A program made the translations under genes and the position numbers. From positions 434,001-498,000 of the forward strand of contig JBMOLU010000001.1 of NCBI GenBank assembly GCA_049325275.1: DNA of 64,000 bases. Direction: 5' to 3'. Source of the DNA: CAIQJJ01 sp049325275. Lineage in GTDB: Bacteria > Chloroflexota > Anaerolineae > Anaerolineales > UBA4823. The notes beneath the pieces are model-generated. The model did no database searches. It was not told where the DNA came from and saw only the letters and a list, made by a program, of their open reading frames with translations. This document shows, in pieces, positions 24,581 to 32,390 of this stretch; position 1 is the stretch's first letter, and every line of letters begins with the position of its first letter.

Positions 24581-26341
24581 TCACTTCAACAACAGAATCT
24601 GTATATCGCCGTCATCGGCCGAAAAAACGCGTTCCAGGCGAACGCCGATTTGGTCTTTGAGCAAAGCCCACACGGCTGGGTTGTCTTGGTAAACGGCCGG
24701 GTCGATGAAAATCGCCCGCACACCCTGGGCATACAGCCAGTTCACAAGCCCATCGAAGCCCTGATCTTTGGGCACGCCCAAATCGCCCAGGCCGATGTAC
24801 GTCATTTTGGCAGCCCAGACGACACCCGGCGCACCGCCGGCTACTGGTGTATCCGGCGGAAAATTCTCCATCAGATAGATGATGGCTTGCTCCTTGGGAT
24901 CTGTCCCCAGCCGGTAAGCACTGGGACCCGGGAAACCGCTGCGCAAGCTCACGCCGACGCACAACAGCACCAAAAAGGCGAACGTAAGCTCGTGCGAGAA
25001 GAATTTGCGCACAGCCAAGATCACGAGCAAGCCAGCCAAGAGCAGCGCCGCGCCATAGTAAACTGCCAACTTATTGACTGCCAGCGTTCCCAGAACGATG
25101 GCAAGCAGCAGCGAGAGCCAGGCAAACTGCCCACGGCGAAAAGCCAGATCGTTCAACATCTGCACCACACCGATCGCTGCCAATGCCAGCAGGATATAAA
25201 ACGAGAACAAGGCGTGCCCCTCACGCATGAGCGTGATCAGGAACGAAGAAGCCAGGAAGGCCGGCCATAGCAAGAACAGCACCAACAGGCGAAACTCGCC
25301 GCGCTGCGCCAAAAACAAAACGCCGCGCCCGGCCAACAAAAAGATCAGTGCAGCCAGACGGATGCCGTAGGCATGCAGCACGTGCTCAGGTACGGCCGCG
25401 GCAAAGGCTTGCAGACGCTGGAAGTAGACCTGCGGGTTACGCCGGATAGCGGCAAAAACAGAAAAGTGATTTTCTTCGGGTGTGCCAAAGTGGCGGCGGG
25501 CTTCCTCGTGGGCTTCGTAAGACTGATTGATTTGTCCCGTCCCGGCATAGATGGCCAACTGACCCGACTCGAAATTGTCGTACGTGCGCCGCATCGTTCC
25601 CAAACTGAAATCGCCGGTAAAGGCTCCATACACCAGCACGTAGCCCCCCACCAGGAAGGCAAAGGGAAGCAGGCTTGCCAGGGCCAGGCGCGCCCAACGG
25701 CGCCAGTTTCCGCGCGGTGCCCGATCGGTCAGAACCAGGAACGAAACCAGGGCGACAAAAATGGCGAATAAAAGCAGCCCATCGTTCCGGGCGTGCGCCG
25801 CCAGGCCCAAGAACGCCGAAGCAGCCGCAAGATTGCGGCACTTACCGCGACGATAGAACGCCAGCAGTTGCCAGAAGCCCAGGGCGGCCAGCCCGGCAAA
25901 CAAAGGATCGCTCGGAAAGTGCAGGATCGACGTAGTAAACGGCGAAACCAGGAACAATCCCGCCATCACCCACCAACGCGTGTACGGCTTCAGTTCGCGA
26001 GCGATCAACACCGTAGCCACCCACAACAACACGAACATCAAGAGGCGCCCGGCGATGGAGGCCTGGATCAACCAATAGGGCGAGTTGCGCAGCGGCAGGT
26101 AAATCAGGGCATAGAACATGCTGACGAGCGGATTCTCGGCATACGGCAGCCAGGTTCCTTTATCCAAAAGGATTTGCCCCTTGTGTATGTAGGCCGACTC
26201 ATCCCACGAACCGATGGTACTCATATTGGAAAGAAACATCGGGGAGACGAGGAAAACGGTCAACGCCAGCGCCAGGAGCGCCAACCCAAAATCTGGGTGA
26301 CGCCTGGCCCAGGCTGCGATATTGTCAAAAGAGGACTTCAT
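24581..26341 (-). CDS. Polytopic GT-C-type membrane glycosyltransferase (PMT_2-like)
   Basis: 586 residues. The first membrane segment (about 20-40) is followed by the outside loop MSTIGSWDESAYIHKGQILL, whose WDES acidic pair fits the GT-C catalytic position. About 11 membrane segments in total. The soluble C-terminus contains DTPVAGGAPGVVWAAKMTY and ends in LLLK. It most likely transfers a sugar from a polyprenyl-phosphate donor outside the cell. It lies 28 bases after the DUF115 gene and 49 before the GT2 gene. Confidence 0.72.
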   Translation of the reverse strand: MKSSFDNIAAWARRHPDFGLALLALALTVFLVSPMFLSNMSTIGSWDESAYIHKGQILLDKGTWLPYAENPLVSMFYALIYLPLRNSPYWLIQASIAGRLLMFVLLWVATVLIARELKPYTRWWVMAGLFLVSPFTTSILHFPSDPLFAGLAALGFWQLLAFYRRGKCRNLAAASAFLGLAAHARNDGLLLFAIFVALVSFLVLTDRAPRGNWRRWARLALASLLPFAFLVGGYVLVYGAFTGDFSLGTMRRTYDNFESGQLAIYAGTGQINQSYEAHEEARRHFGTPEENHFSVFAAIRRNPQVYFQRLQAFAAAVPEHVLHAYGIRLAALIFLLAGRGVLFLAQRGEFRLLVLFLLWPAFLASSFLITLMREGHALFSFYILLALAAIGVVQMLNDLAFRRGQFAWLSLLLAIVLGTLAVNKLAVYYGAALLLAGLLVILAVRKFFSHELTFAFLVLLCVGVSLRSGFPGPSAYRLGTDPKEQAIIYLMENFPPDTPVAGGAPGVVWAAKMTYIGLGDLGVPKDQGFDGLVNWLYAQGVRAIFIDPAVYQDNPAVWALLKDQIGVRLERVFSADDGDIQILLLK

Positions 26342-26369
26342 ATTCTTGACTTACAAGTGGCGCAAACGC

Positions 26370-27185
26370 TCACGAATCGAACAAGGTGGTGAAACTCACC
26401 TTGGGAAAGATATCCAGCTTTCCGCCGACGGTTGCATCCAGCACCCGCCGCCCGGCTTGCTGATAGGCCGCAAGGGCACGCCGGAAGCCACGTTCGGAGC
26501 CTTCCAGGTCAGGGTTTTGCCACTTGAACCCTTTGCCAAAATAACCGGCATTGAAGTGATTGGGATCGTCGCCCTGCGACACCACCATCTGGTTGGCGGC
26601 GCCCTGGGTGATGTAGCTGTGATCGACACCGATCAAGATGGCTTCCTGGCAGCCCATGAAAAAAGCTAACTGCAAGGCCACGTTGGTCACGGTGAAGCCC
26701 TCGAAAAGGCGGCCGGTCGCTTCACCGGAAAAGTTTTCTTCTCCGGTGAAATCGGTGTCGAGGAAGAGCGTCTGCCGGTCGCCGGATAGCCAACGGCGGG
26801 CGCGCCAGGTGATGAATTTTGGTAGCGCCAGGGCCTTCATGTCCTGCGCGCACTGTTCCAACACCAGGTCGTTGACGGAGACCAGGTAGGAGGTGCCGAA
26901 ACCCCACTCGGGAAAGGCCAGGTAAATGCGGTTCATCCCAAAGGTGATCTCGTCTTTCAACGGGTGCAGGTCCATCTGGCGTAAAGAAGGGCCGTTGCCG
27001 ATGATGAAACAGCGTTTGCCGGCATGGATATTGCGATAGGCTTCGACGCGGCGCAGGTTCTCTACCCAACGTGCGTCGATCTTCTGGGCAAACACATGAC
27101 GGCCGCGGTTGCGCCAATCCCAATACGTACTAGAGGCAAAGCTCCACAACGGGCGCGGGGTGAGGCGTTTCAAGGTGGATTTCAT
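26370..27185 (-). CDS. DUF115-type protein, possible sugar-linked transferase
   Basis: 271 residues. CFIIGNGPSLRQMDLHPLKD near residue 59, then ITFGMNRIYLAF, FLDTDF, VTNVALQLAFFMGC and AILIGVDHSYITQG match the DUF115 (MptE-like/MAF-associated) family. Proteins of this fold occur in flagellin-glycosylation and surface-glycan loci, often with nonulosonic acid genes, and the GNGPSL loop resembles that of GT42 sialyltransferases. A transferase acting with the CMP-sugar made by the cytidylyltransferase at 29954 is a reasonable guess. The biochemical role is not established from sequence. Confidence 0.75.
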   Translation of the reverse strand: MKSTLKRLTPRPLWSFASSTYWDWRNRGRHVFAQKIDARWVENLRRVEAYRNIHAGKRCFIIGNGPSLRQMDLHPLKDEITFGMNRIYLAFPEWGFGTSYLVSVNDLVLEQCAQDMKALALPKFITWRARRWLSGDRQTLFLDTDFTGEENFSGEATGRLFEGFTVTNVALQLAFFMGCQEAILIGVDHSYITQGAANQMVVSQGDDPNHFNAGYFGKGFKWQNPDLEGSERGFRRALAAYQQAGRRVLDATVGGKLDIFPKVSFTTLFDS

Positions 27186-27223
27186 GAACTCTCAAGGATA
27201 CGGGGTGCGTAGAAACTTAGGTT

Positions 27224-27991
27224 TTATTCGGTGCTCAGGCGGCAGGTGGCCCCGCCGTCGACGACCAGCGCCTGGCCGGTCATGAAGGACGACTGGTTGC
27301 CGTCGGCCAGGAAGTAGATGGCGTGGGCGATCTCGGTCGGCTGGCCGATCTTGCCGCTGACGGTTTTACGGGCCAGGTTATCGAGCCGGTCCTGAAGCGT
27401 ATCGCCGCCCAAGTGGCCGCGGTCCAGGCCGGCGCGCAGCATGGGCGTGTCGACGGCGCCGGGCAAGACGGCGTTGACACGAATGTTATCAGGGGCGAAC
27501 TCAATCGCCATCGCCCGGGTCAGCGCCAGCAGCCCGCCCTTGCTGGCCGCATAGGCGGCGATATTGGCCGATGTGGCGACGGCATGCACCGACGAGACGT
27601 TGATCACGGCCCCACCGCCGCAGCCCTTGAGCAATGGGTAGCTCAACTTCGACAGTAAAAAAGCCGGGCGCAGGTTGTTGGCCATCACGCGATCCCACTC
27701 TTCGACGCTGGTCTCGACCAGTGGCTTGGCCACCTGCACGGCGGCGTTATTCACCAGGGCGGTCAGGTCGGCGGTGAACCGGCCGACCTGCTGCCACACG
27801 GCTGCGATCGAGTCCGGGGTGGCGATGTCAGCCTGGATGAAGAGGCCGTTTTGTGGAAAGCCGGCGCCGAACGCACTCCGGTCGACGCCGATCACGCGCC
27901 AGCCGTTTTCAGCAAACAAGGCCACGGCGGCACGGCCGATGCCGCCGCCGGCTCCGGTGATCAGGACGGTTCGAGGGTCTTGGTTGTGCAT
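27224..27991 (-). CDS. Short-chain dehydrogenase/reductase
   Basis: 255 residues, classical SDR length. TGAGGGIGRAAVALFAENG (TGxxxGIG NAD(P) site) at residues 12-30, NNAAVQ, INVSSVHAV (catalytic Ser) and YAASKGGLLALTRAMA (YxxxK), ending VVDGGATC. The ATG follows the stop of the GT2 gene by 6 bases with AGGA before it, so it is coupled to it. Placed with a hydroxyacid dehydrogenase and a cytidylyltransferase, it probably oxidises or reduces a sugar intermediate of the second CMP-sugar module. Confidence 0.85.
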   Translation of the reverse strand: MHNQDPRTVLITGAGGGIGRAAVALFAENGWRVIGVDRSAFGAGFPQNGLFIQADIATPDSIAAVWQQVGRFTADLTALVNNAAVQVAKPLVETSVEEWDRVMANNLRPAFLLSKLSYPLLKGCGGGAVINVSSVHAVATSANIAAYAASKGGLLALTRAMAIEFAPDNIRVNAVLPGAVDTPMLRAGLDRGHLGGDTLQDRLDNLARKTVSGKIGQPTEIAHAIYFLADGNQSSFMTGQALVVDGGATCRLSTE

Positions 27992-27997
27992 AGGTTG

Positions 27998-28939
27998 CTA
28001 TCCTTCTTCATACCGAATGGGCGCCACCTGGCGGGGCGGCGTTTCGTTTGCGACTTGCATCCCGTGCGGGTAGTAGAACGTCTGGCGCAGCTGCCAGGTG
28101 AGCGGGCCTGACTGGCGGTAGCCCCGGTAGGTGCCCCAGAACTGCATCCAGCGGAACCAGAGAATGCTCGCCAGGCTCTGCGACAGCTTTTTCTGCCGGG
28201 CGGCGTGAAAGCAATCGCTGGCAGCGTTCGACAGGAACAGGCCCGCGAAATTCCACAGGTGAAAGCGTTCCTGCGGGAAGATGCGTTTGAAGGCCATGGC
28301 TTCGCGGCGGTAGCGGTTGTAGACCCCACGTGGCGTTTCGTCGTGCACGTGGACGATTTCCGCTTCGGCGACGTACGACAGGGCATGGCCCTGCGCCATC
28401 ATCCAGTTGGCCCAGGCCAGGTCTTCCAGGCCGGGCAGGGTTTCATCGTAAGGGTGTTGCTGCCACAAGGCCCGGCGAATGGCTGCGTTGGCATTGTTGC
28501 AGAAGGGATGGTACTGCCGGGACTGCGACTGCGCCGGAAACCAGCGCTGGAAGATCTGCGCTTCGGAGAACCGGGTGACACCGTTTCCGCGCTGGCGCCC
28601 GTAAGTCAACCCCACGTGGGGATCGTCCAAAGGCGCCAGCAGGCGTTCCAGCCAGTCGGGGTACACGGGGTAGACGTGTGCGCTGGCGATAACGACCGCT
28701 TCCGCAGTCGCCGCCGCAATTCCCTGGTTGAGCGAATAGCCGAAGGTGAAATCCTGCGGGCGGATGTGCACGACGCGCACCGGGTAACGCCCGGCGATTG
28801 CCAGTGTTTCATCGGTCGATCCGGAATCGACCAGGACAATCTCGACATCCTGCATCGTTTGCCGTTGGATGCCTTCCAGCAGACGCCCGATGTGCCGCCC
28901 TTCGTTGTACGCCCGAATCACGATGGAACACGCGGTCAT
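27998..28939 (-). CDS. Family 2 glycosyltransferase (GT-A)
   Basis: 313 residues from the ATG at 28939; the long open frame upstream is antisense-like shadow of the dehydrogenase gene. CSIVIRAYNEGRHIGRLLEG, VLVDSGSTDETLAIA, FGYSLNQGI, VIASAHVYPVYPDWLE (SAH in place of DxD), and LPGLEDLAWANWMM near residue 180 are typical of a GT2 branch common in O-antigen-type loci. The exchange of the DxD acidic pair for SAH is usual in that branch. It lies between the 2-hydroxyacid dehydrogenase and the SDR, so it may use the sugar they help to make. Confidence 0.83.
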   Translation of the reverse strand: MTACSIVIRAYNEGRHIGRLLEGIQRQTMQDVEIVLVDSGSTDETLAIAGRYPVRVVHIRPQDFTFGYSLNQGIAAATAEAVVIASAHVYPVYPDWLERLLAPLDDPHVGLTYGRQRGNGVTRFSEAQIFQRWFPAQSQSRQYHPFCNNANAAIRRALWQQHPYDETLPGLEDLAWANWMMAQGHALSYVAEAEIVHVHDETPRGVYNRYRREAMAFKRIFPQERFHLWNFAGLFLSNAASDCFHAARQKKLSQSLASILWFRWMQFWGTYRGYRQSGPLTWQLRQTFYYPHGMQVANETPPRQVAPIRYEEG

Positions 28940-28956
28940 ATGAGCAAAAGCATCTG

Positions 28957-29898
28957 CTAGGCCGCGATGCCTAAGCCGTCCAGTAGGTTTTTGATCGTGT
29001 TCAGGTGCACCCGCTCCCACGCCGCCGGGCTGGAGTTGGTGTTGTGCGGAGCCAGCATGACGTTGTCCATCTGCAACAACGGGCTGTCGAGCGGCAGCGG
29101 CTCGAACTCGAACACGTCCAGCGCCGCGCCCCCGATTTGCCCGCTCTGCAAGGCAGCGACCAGGGCCAGCTCGTCGACCAGCGGCCCGCGGGCGGTGTTG
29201 ATCAGGACGGCGGTGGGCTTCATCTGGGCCAGCGCCGCCGCGTTGACGATGTGGTGGCTGGTGGGGTTTAGGTCGCAGTTGACGCTGACGAAGTCGGAAG
29301 CCGCCAACAGCGCGGGGAGGTCGATCACTTGCAGGCCGGTTTCGGCCAGAAAGACGTGGTCGACGGCGGCGATGTCGTTGCCCAACACGTTCATACCGAA
29401 CGCACGCGCCCGGCGGATGACGGCCTTGCCGATGTTGCCGACCCCGATCACGCCGAGGGTGCACTCGTGCAGAGCGCGGCCGGGGATCTTTTCCCACTCG
29501 CCTGCTTTCATTTGGCGGTCCATCCACGGCTGACGACGGGCAAAGGCCAGCACGTAGCCCAAAACGCTGTCGGCCACAGGCAGCGTGAAGGCATTCGGCG
29601 TACGGCGCACCTGAACCCCCAGGCGGGCGGCAGCGGCGCTGTCGATCGAGTCGATGCCGGTGCCCCACTTGGAGATCACCTTCAGGCGCGGCAGGCAGGT
29701 GCGGATCACGTCTTCGGTGTAACGGTCGTCGCCGCAGATGGCGCCGTCGAACTGGCCGGCGTACGCCAACAAGTCATCGGCTTCCATGCGTTCGCGCACG
29801 TCAGGGGCGATCACGTGCAGGCCGTAGCCTTCGAGCAGCGGGATGAAACGATCGCGAAAAGGCAGCATGTAGGGAGCGGTCAGGAGAATGGTGAGCAT
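28957..29898 (-). CDS. D-2-hydroxyacid (phosphoglycerate-type) dehydrogenase
   Basis: 313 residues. Substrate-domain KWGTGIDSIDSAAAARLGV, NAD-binding GVIGVGNIGKAVIRRARAFG, the catalytic Arg in INTARGPLVDE, Glu in DVFEFEP and His in LAPHNTNSS are all present, so it should be active. Relatives of this enzyme sit in polysaccharide loci beside acylneuraminate-type cytidylyltransferases rather than in serine synthesis. Its substrate here is probably a 2-keto or 2-hydroxy acid linked to the CMP-sugar; that is inference. It is 55 bases after the cytidylyltransferase. Confidence 0.88.
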   Translation of the reverse strand: MLTILLTAPYMLPFRDRFIPLLEGYGLHVIAPDVRERMEADDLLAYAGQFDGAICGDDRYTEDVIRTCLPRLKVISKWGTGIDSIDSAAAARLGVQVRRTPNAFTLPVADSVLGYVLAFARRQPWMDRQMKAGEWEKIPGRALHECTLGVIGVGNIGKAVIRRARAFGMNVLGNDIAAVDHVFLAETGLQVIDLPALLAASDFVSVNCDLNPTSHHIVNAAALAQMKPTAVLINTARGPLVDELALVAALQSGQIGGAALDVFEFEPLPLDSPLLQMDNVMLAPHNTNSSPAAWERVHLNTIKNLLDGLGIAA

Positions 29899-29953
29899 AG
29901 GCGGTAAAGCGAGTAGGAGATGGTTGGAAAGCGGCGAGCGAACGACGCTAACC

Positions 29954-30622
29954 TTACACAGCCGTTCGTTGCATCAAAAAATCGACCACGGCAAAATCAA
30001 GTTCTTCGTCGATGTCCCATGCTTCGGCGGCGTCGATTTCGAACATCATCGGGCGCTCGCCGAGGCGGTTACGGCGGGCCAACAGGTTTTGGCGGGTGAA
30101 AAGATACAGGCAGGAGTTTTCTTCGTACACCGGGGGCAAATCCTGCGTTTGCAGCAAGACGGCGGGGTTGTGGTTGATCGCCCGGCCCAGTTGATCCCAC
30201 AGGCGAGTTTGCAGGCGGGTCACAGAGAAAAGCGAATCGTAGGCCGGGTAGTTCGCCACGAAGGCTTGCAGGCCGCGCGAGATCGTCTCTGGGCGCAGTA
30301 GCGGGTTGGTGGTGTGCGTTTGCAGGTAGAAATCGGCCGGCGCCTGCTCGGTGTCGTAGGCCAGGATCTCGTTCATGGCGATGGCGTCGGCGCGCAGGTG
30401 TTCGGGGCGCTCAAGCACGTGCACGGCCGGGAAATGCCGGCGCAAGCCATCCATAACGGGCGGGCTGTCGGTATCGACCACGACTTCACCGATCTCCGGG
30501 CACTGCAAGAGGGCCTGGATGATGTGGTGGTAAAGCGGTTTGCCTGCCAGCGGGCGGTAGTTTTTGCCGGGCACGCGCTGCGAGTGGTGGCGCATGGGCA
30601 CGAGGGCGACGATCTTAGTCAT
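29954..30622 (-). CDS. CMP-sugar synthetase (acylneuraminate cytidylyltransferase family)
   Basis: 222 residues from the ATG at 30622; an in-frame extension upstream overlaps the GT-C gene and is not protein-like. VALVPMRHHSQRVPGKNYRP (nucleotide-binding, RxPGKN) at the N-terminus, then PLYHHII, TDSPPVM, and FYLQTHTTNPLLRPETI. It should activate a 2-keto-3-deoxy acid as its CMP derivative. Its length is that of the catalytic domain alone. It overlaps nothing and is 5 bases after the GT-C gene's stop. It is the second of three CTP-family nucleotidyltransferases in the window. Confidence 0.85.
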   Translation of the reverse strand: MTKIVALVPMRHHSQRVPGKNYRPLAGKPLYHHIIQALLQCPEIGEVVVDTDSPPVMDGLRRHFPAVHVLERPEHLRADAIAMNEILAYDTEQAPADFYLQTHTTNPLLRPETISRGLQAFVANYPAYDSLFSVTRLQTRLWDQLGRAINHNPAVLLQTQDLPPVYEENSCLYLFTRQNLLARRNRLGERPMMFEIDAAEAWDIDEELDFAVVDFLMQRTAV

Positions 30623-30627
30623 AGGCC

Positions 30628-32274
30628 TTACTTTGAAATCTCCAACGAATAGATTTGCCAACCGTAGGCGAACAACCGCGTGTCCACCAGGGGGGCGTCC
30701 ACGGCGCAGAAGGCGCGCGTGGGTATGAACGGGCAAAACAGGCGGGCGAAGTCGACCACGCTCAAGCGAACGTTACGCTGCACCGTCGTCACCGGCTGCC
30801 AGCCCTGCCCGGCCATGTACCCTTCAAGGACTGAGTTCCAGATTTGCTGCGTCTCCTCGACCACGCCCATACGCACGGTTTGCAGCGGCTGGTTTTCGAC
30901 CTGCGGCACCAGCAGGTAGTAATGCCCCACCTCGCCGAGCGCTGGCATGGTATCCCCGGCCACCGGGCGCAGGTTCAGGTCCGGGCGCTCCCAGATGTAC
31001 CACAGGTGGTCTTCCGAGGCAAAAAAGTACTCGTTGGGCACCTGGATATTGACGAGCACGGCGCTGCCCTGCGGCGCTATCTCGGCCAGGTGGCGCAGGG
31101 CCTGGGCGTTGGCGGCATCGACGGCCAACTGCACGCGCGCCGTGGTGAGGTTGTTGAACAGGCCGGCAACGAACAACAGCGCCGCCAAGGCGAACGCCAC
31201 GGCCGCGCCGCGGCGTGCCCACGCACCGGCCCGCCACAAGAAAATCCCTTCCTCGATCCACCCGCCTGCCGCGACCGCCAGGCCCAGGGCAAAAGGCAGC
31301 ATGTAATACTCGGCCATCAAGCCCCAGGGCATAAAAACCACAATCCAGGCCGCCATCCAGAGCAGGGCAGCCAGTTGGACGGGCAAACGAGCACGGTCGC
31401 GCAACACGAAAAAGGCGGCCAGGGCCAGGATGGCCAGGGGGACGGCGTAGGCAAAGTCACGCGCCAGCCAGCCGGCCCAACGGATCAGCGAGGCAGAAAT
31501 TTGGGCCGGGTCGAAAGCATAACGTCCAGTGTAGGACCCACCGGTCAAGCTCATACCAACCGTCGCCGCCCGGAGCGCCAGAAAAGCCGCCGCCGCCAGG
31601 CCGTTGGCAAGCACGTATGCACCCAGCGTTGGCAGGCGCCAGGCGGCCCGCCAGGCACGGCGGCGCGACCCAAGCCAGGCCGCCCCCCACCAGACCAGGC
31701 TGATCGGCAGCACGACGAGGGAAGTCTCCTTGCTGGCATGGGCACTCCAGAGCAACAACGCCGCCAGGAGCAGCCAGAACAGCCTGTACGCCCGCACCGC
31801 AGCCTTTTCGAAGGCGAACATCGCCAGCAGCGAAAGGACCAGCCACGCAACTTGGGGCGTTTCGCCTTTCGTCAGGGTATAAAAATTTTCGATCACCGGC
31901 CCGGCCAGGGCAAACAGCAACCCGGCCAGCCAGGCGTGCAGGCGGCTGCATCCCAACCCGCGTACCAACGACATCAGGGCCAGGGTCGCAACCAGCAGCA
32001 CGAGTGTATTGCCCAGGAAGAACCAGAACGGTTGTTTGCCAAAAAGGGCGTAAAACAAGCTGAAATACAACCAGTACAACGGGCGCGAACGCCCTTCCTG
32101 CACGTCCACGCGCATATCCCAGACACCATCAGAGAGTTTCTGCGCGGTGATCAGCGAACGGCCATCATCCATCAGGCCAAACTGCGGCGAGAGCAGGCGC
32201 GGCAGCATCACCAGCAGGCAAGCCAGCAAAGGCAGGGCATACACCCAACGGGAAGCCAGAATTCTTTTCAACAT
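30628..32274 (-). CDS. Polytopic GT-C-like membrane protein
   Basis: 548 residues from the ATG at 32274. Longer readings would run through a palindromic repeat and into the preceding gene. After a first membrane segment the outside loop has FGLMDDGRSLITAQKLSDG and then GRSRPLYWLYFSLFYALFG. This 'DD ... RPL' plan recurs in the GT-C genes at 32384 and 46204. About 11 membrane segments follow, then a soluble tail with ANAQALRHLAEIAPQGSAVL. It is probably a glycosyltransferase on the outer face; the donor is unknown. Confidence 0.68.
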   Translation of the reverse strand: MLKRILASRWVYALPLLACLLVMLPRLLSPQFGLMDDGRSLITAQKLSDGVWDMRVDVQEGRSRPLYWLYFSLFYALFGKQPFWFFLGNTLVLLVATLALMSLVRGLGCSRLHAWLAGLLFALAGPVIENFYTLTKGETPQVAWLVLSLLAMFAFEKAAVRAYRLFWLLLAALLLWSAHASKETSLVVLPISLVWWGAAWLGSRRRAWRAAWRLPTLGAYVLANGLAAAAFLALRAATVGMSLTGGSYTGRYAFDPAQISASLIRWAGWLARDFAYAVPLAILALAAFFVLRDRARLPVQLAALLWMAAWIVVFMPWGLMAEYYMLPFALGLAVAAGGWIEEGIFLWRAGAWARRGAAVAFALAALLFVAGLFNNLTTARVQLAVDAANAQALRHLAEIAPQGSAVLVNIQVPNEYFFASEDHLWYIWERPDLNLRPVAGDTMPALGEVGHYYLLVPQVENQPLQTVRMGVVEETQQIWNSVLEGYMAGQGWQPVTTVQRNVRLSVVDFARLFCPFIPTRAFCAVDAPLVDTRLFAYGWQIYSLEISK

Positions 32275-32284
32275 ACCACCATTC

Positions 32285-32390
32285 GAACACGCAAACACCC
32301 ACGGACGGTAGAGACAGACCCACGTGTCTGCCCTGTTCGGAGGGCGAACCAACGGGTCCGAGGATAGACACATAGGCCCGCCCTTACGGG
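32285..32390. repeat. Palindromic intergenic repeat, two units (copy 3)
   Basis: It fills the 109-base spacer. One unit has the CAGAC-ACGTGG-GTCTG hairpin flanked by GGG/CTC. The other reads, on the minus strand, CCCGTAAGGGCGGGCC and gives the TAA stop of the upstream gene (32384-32386). Confidence 0.65.
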
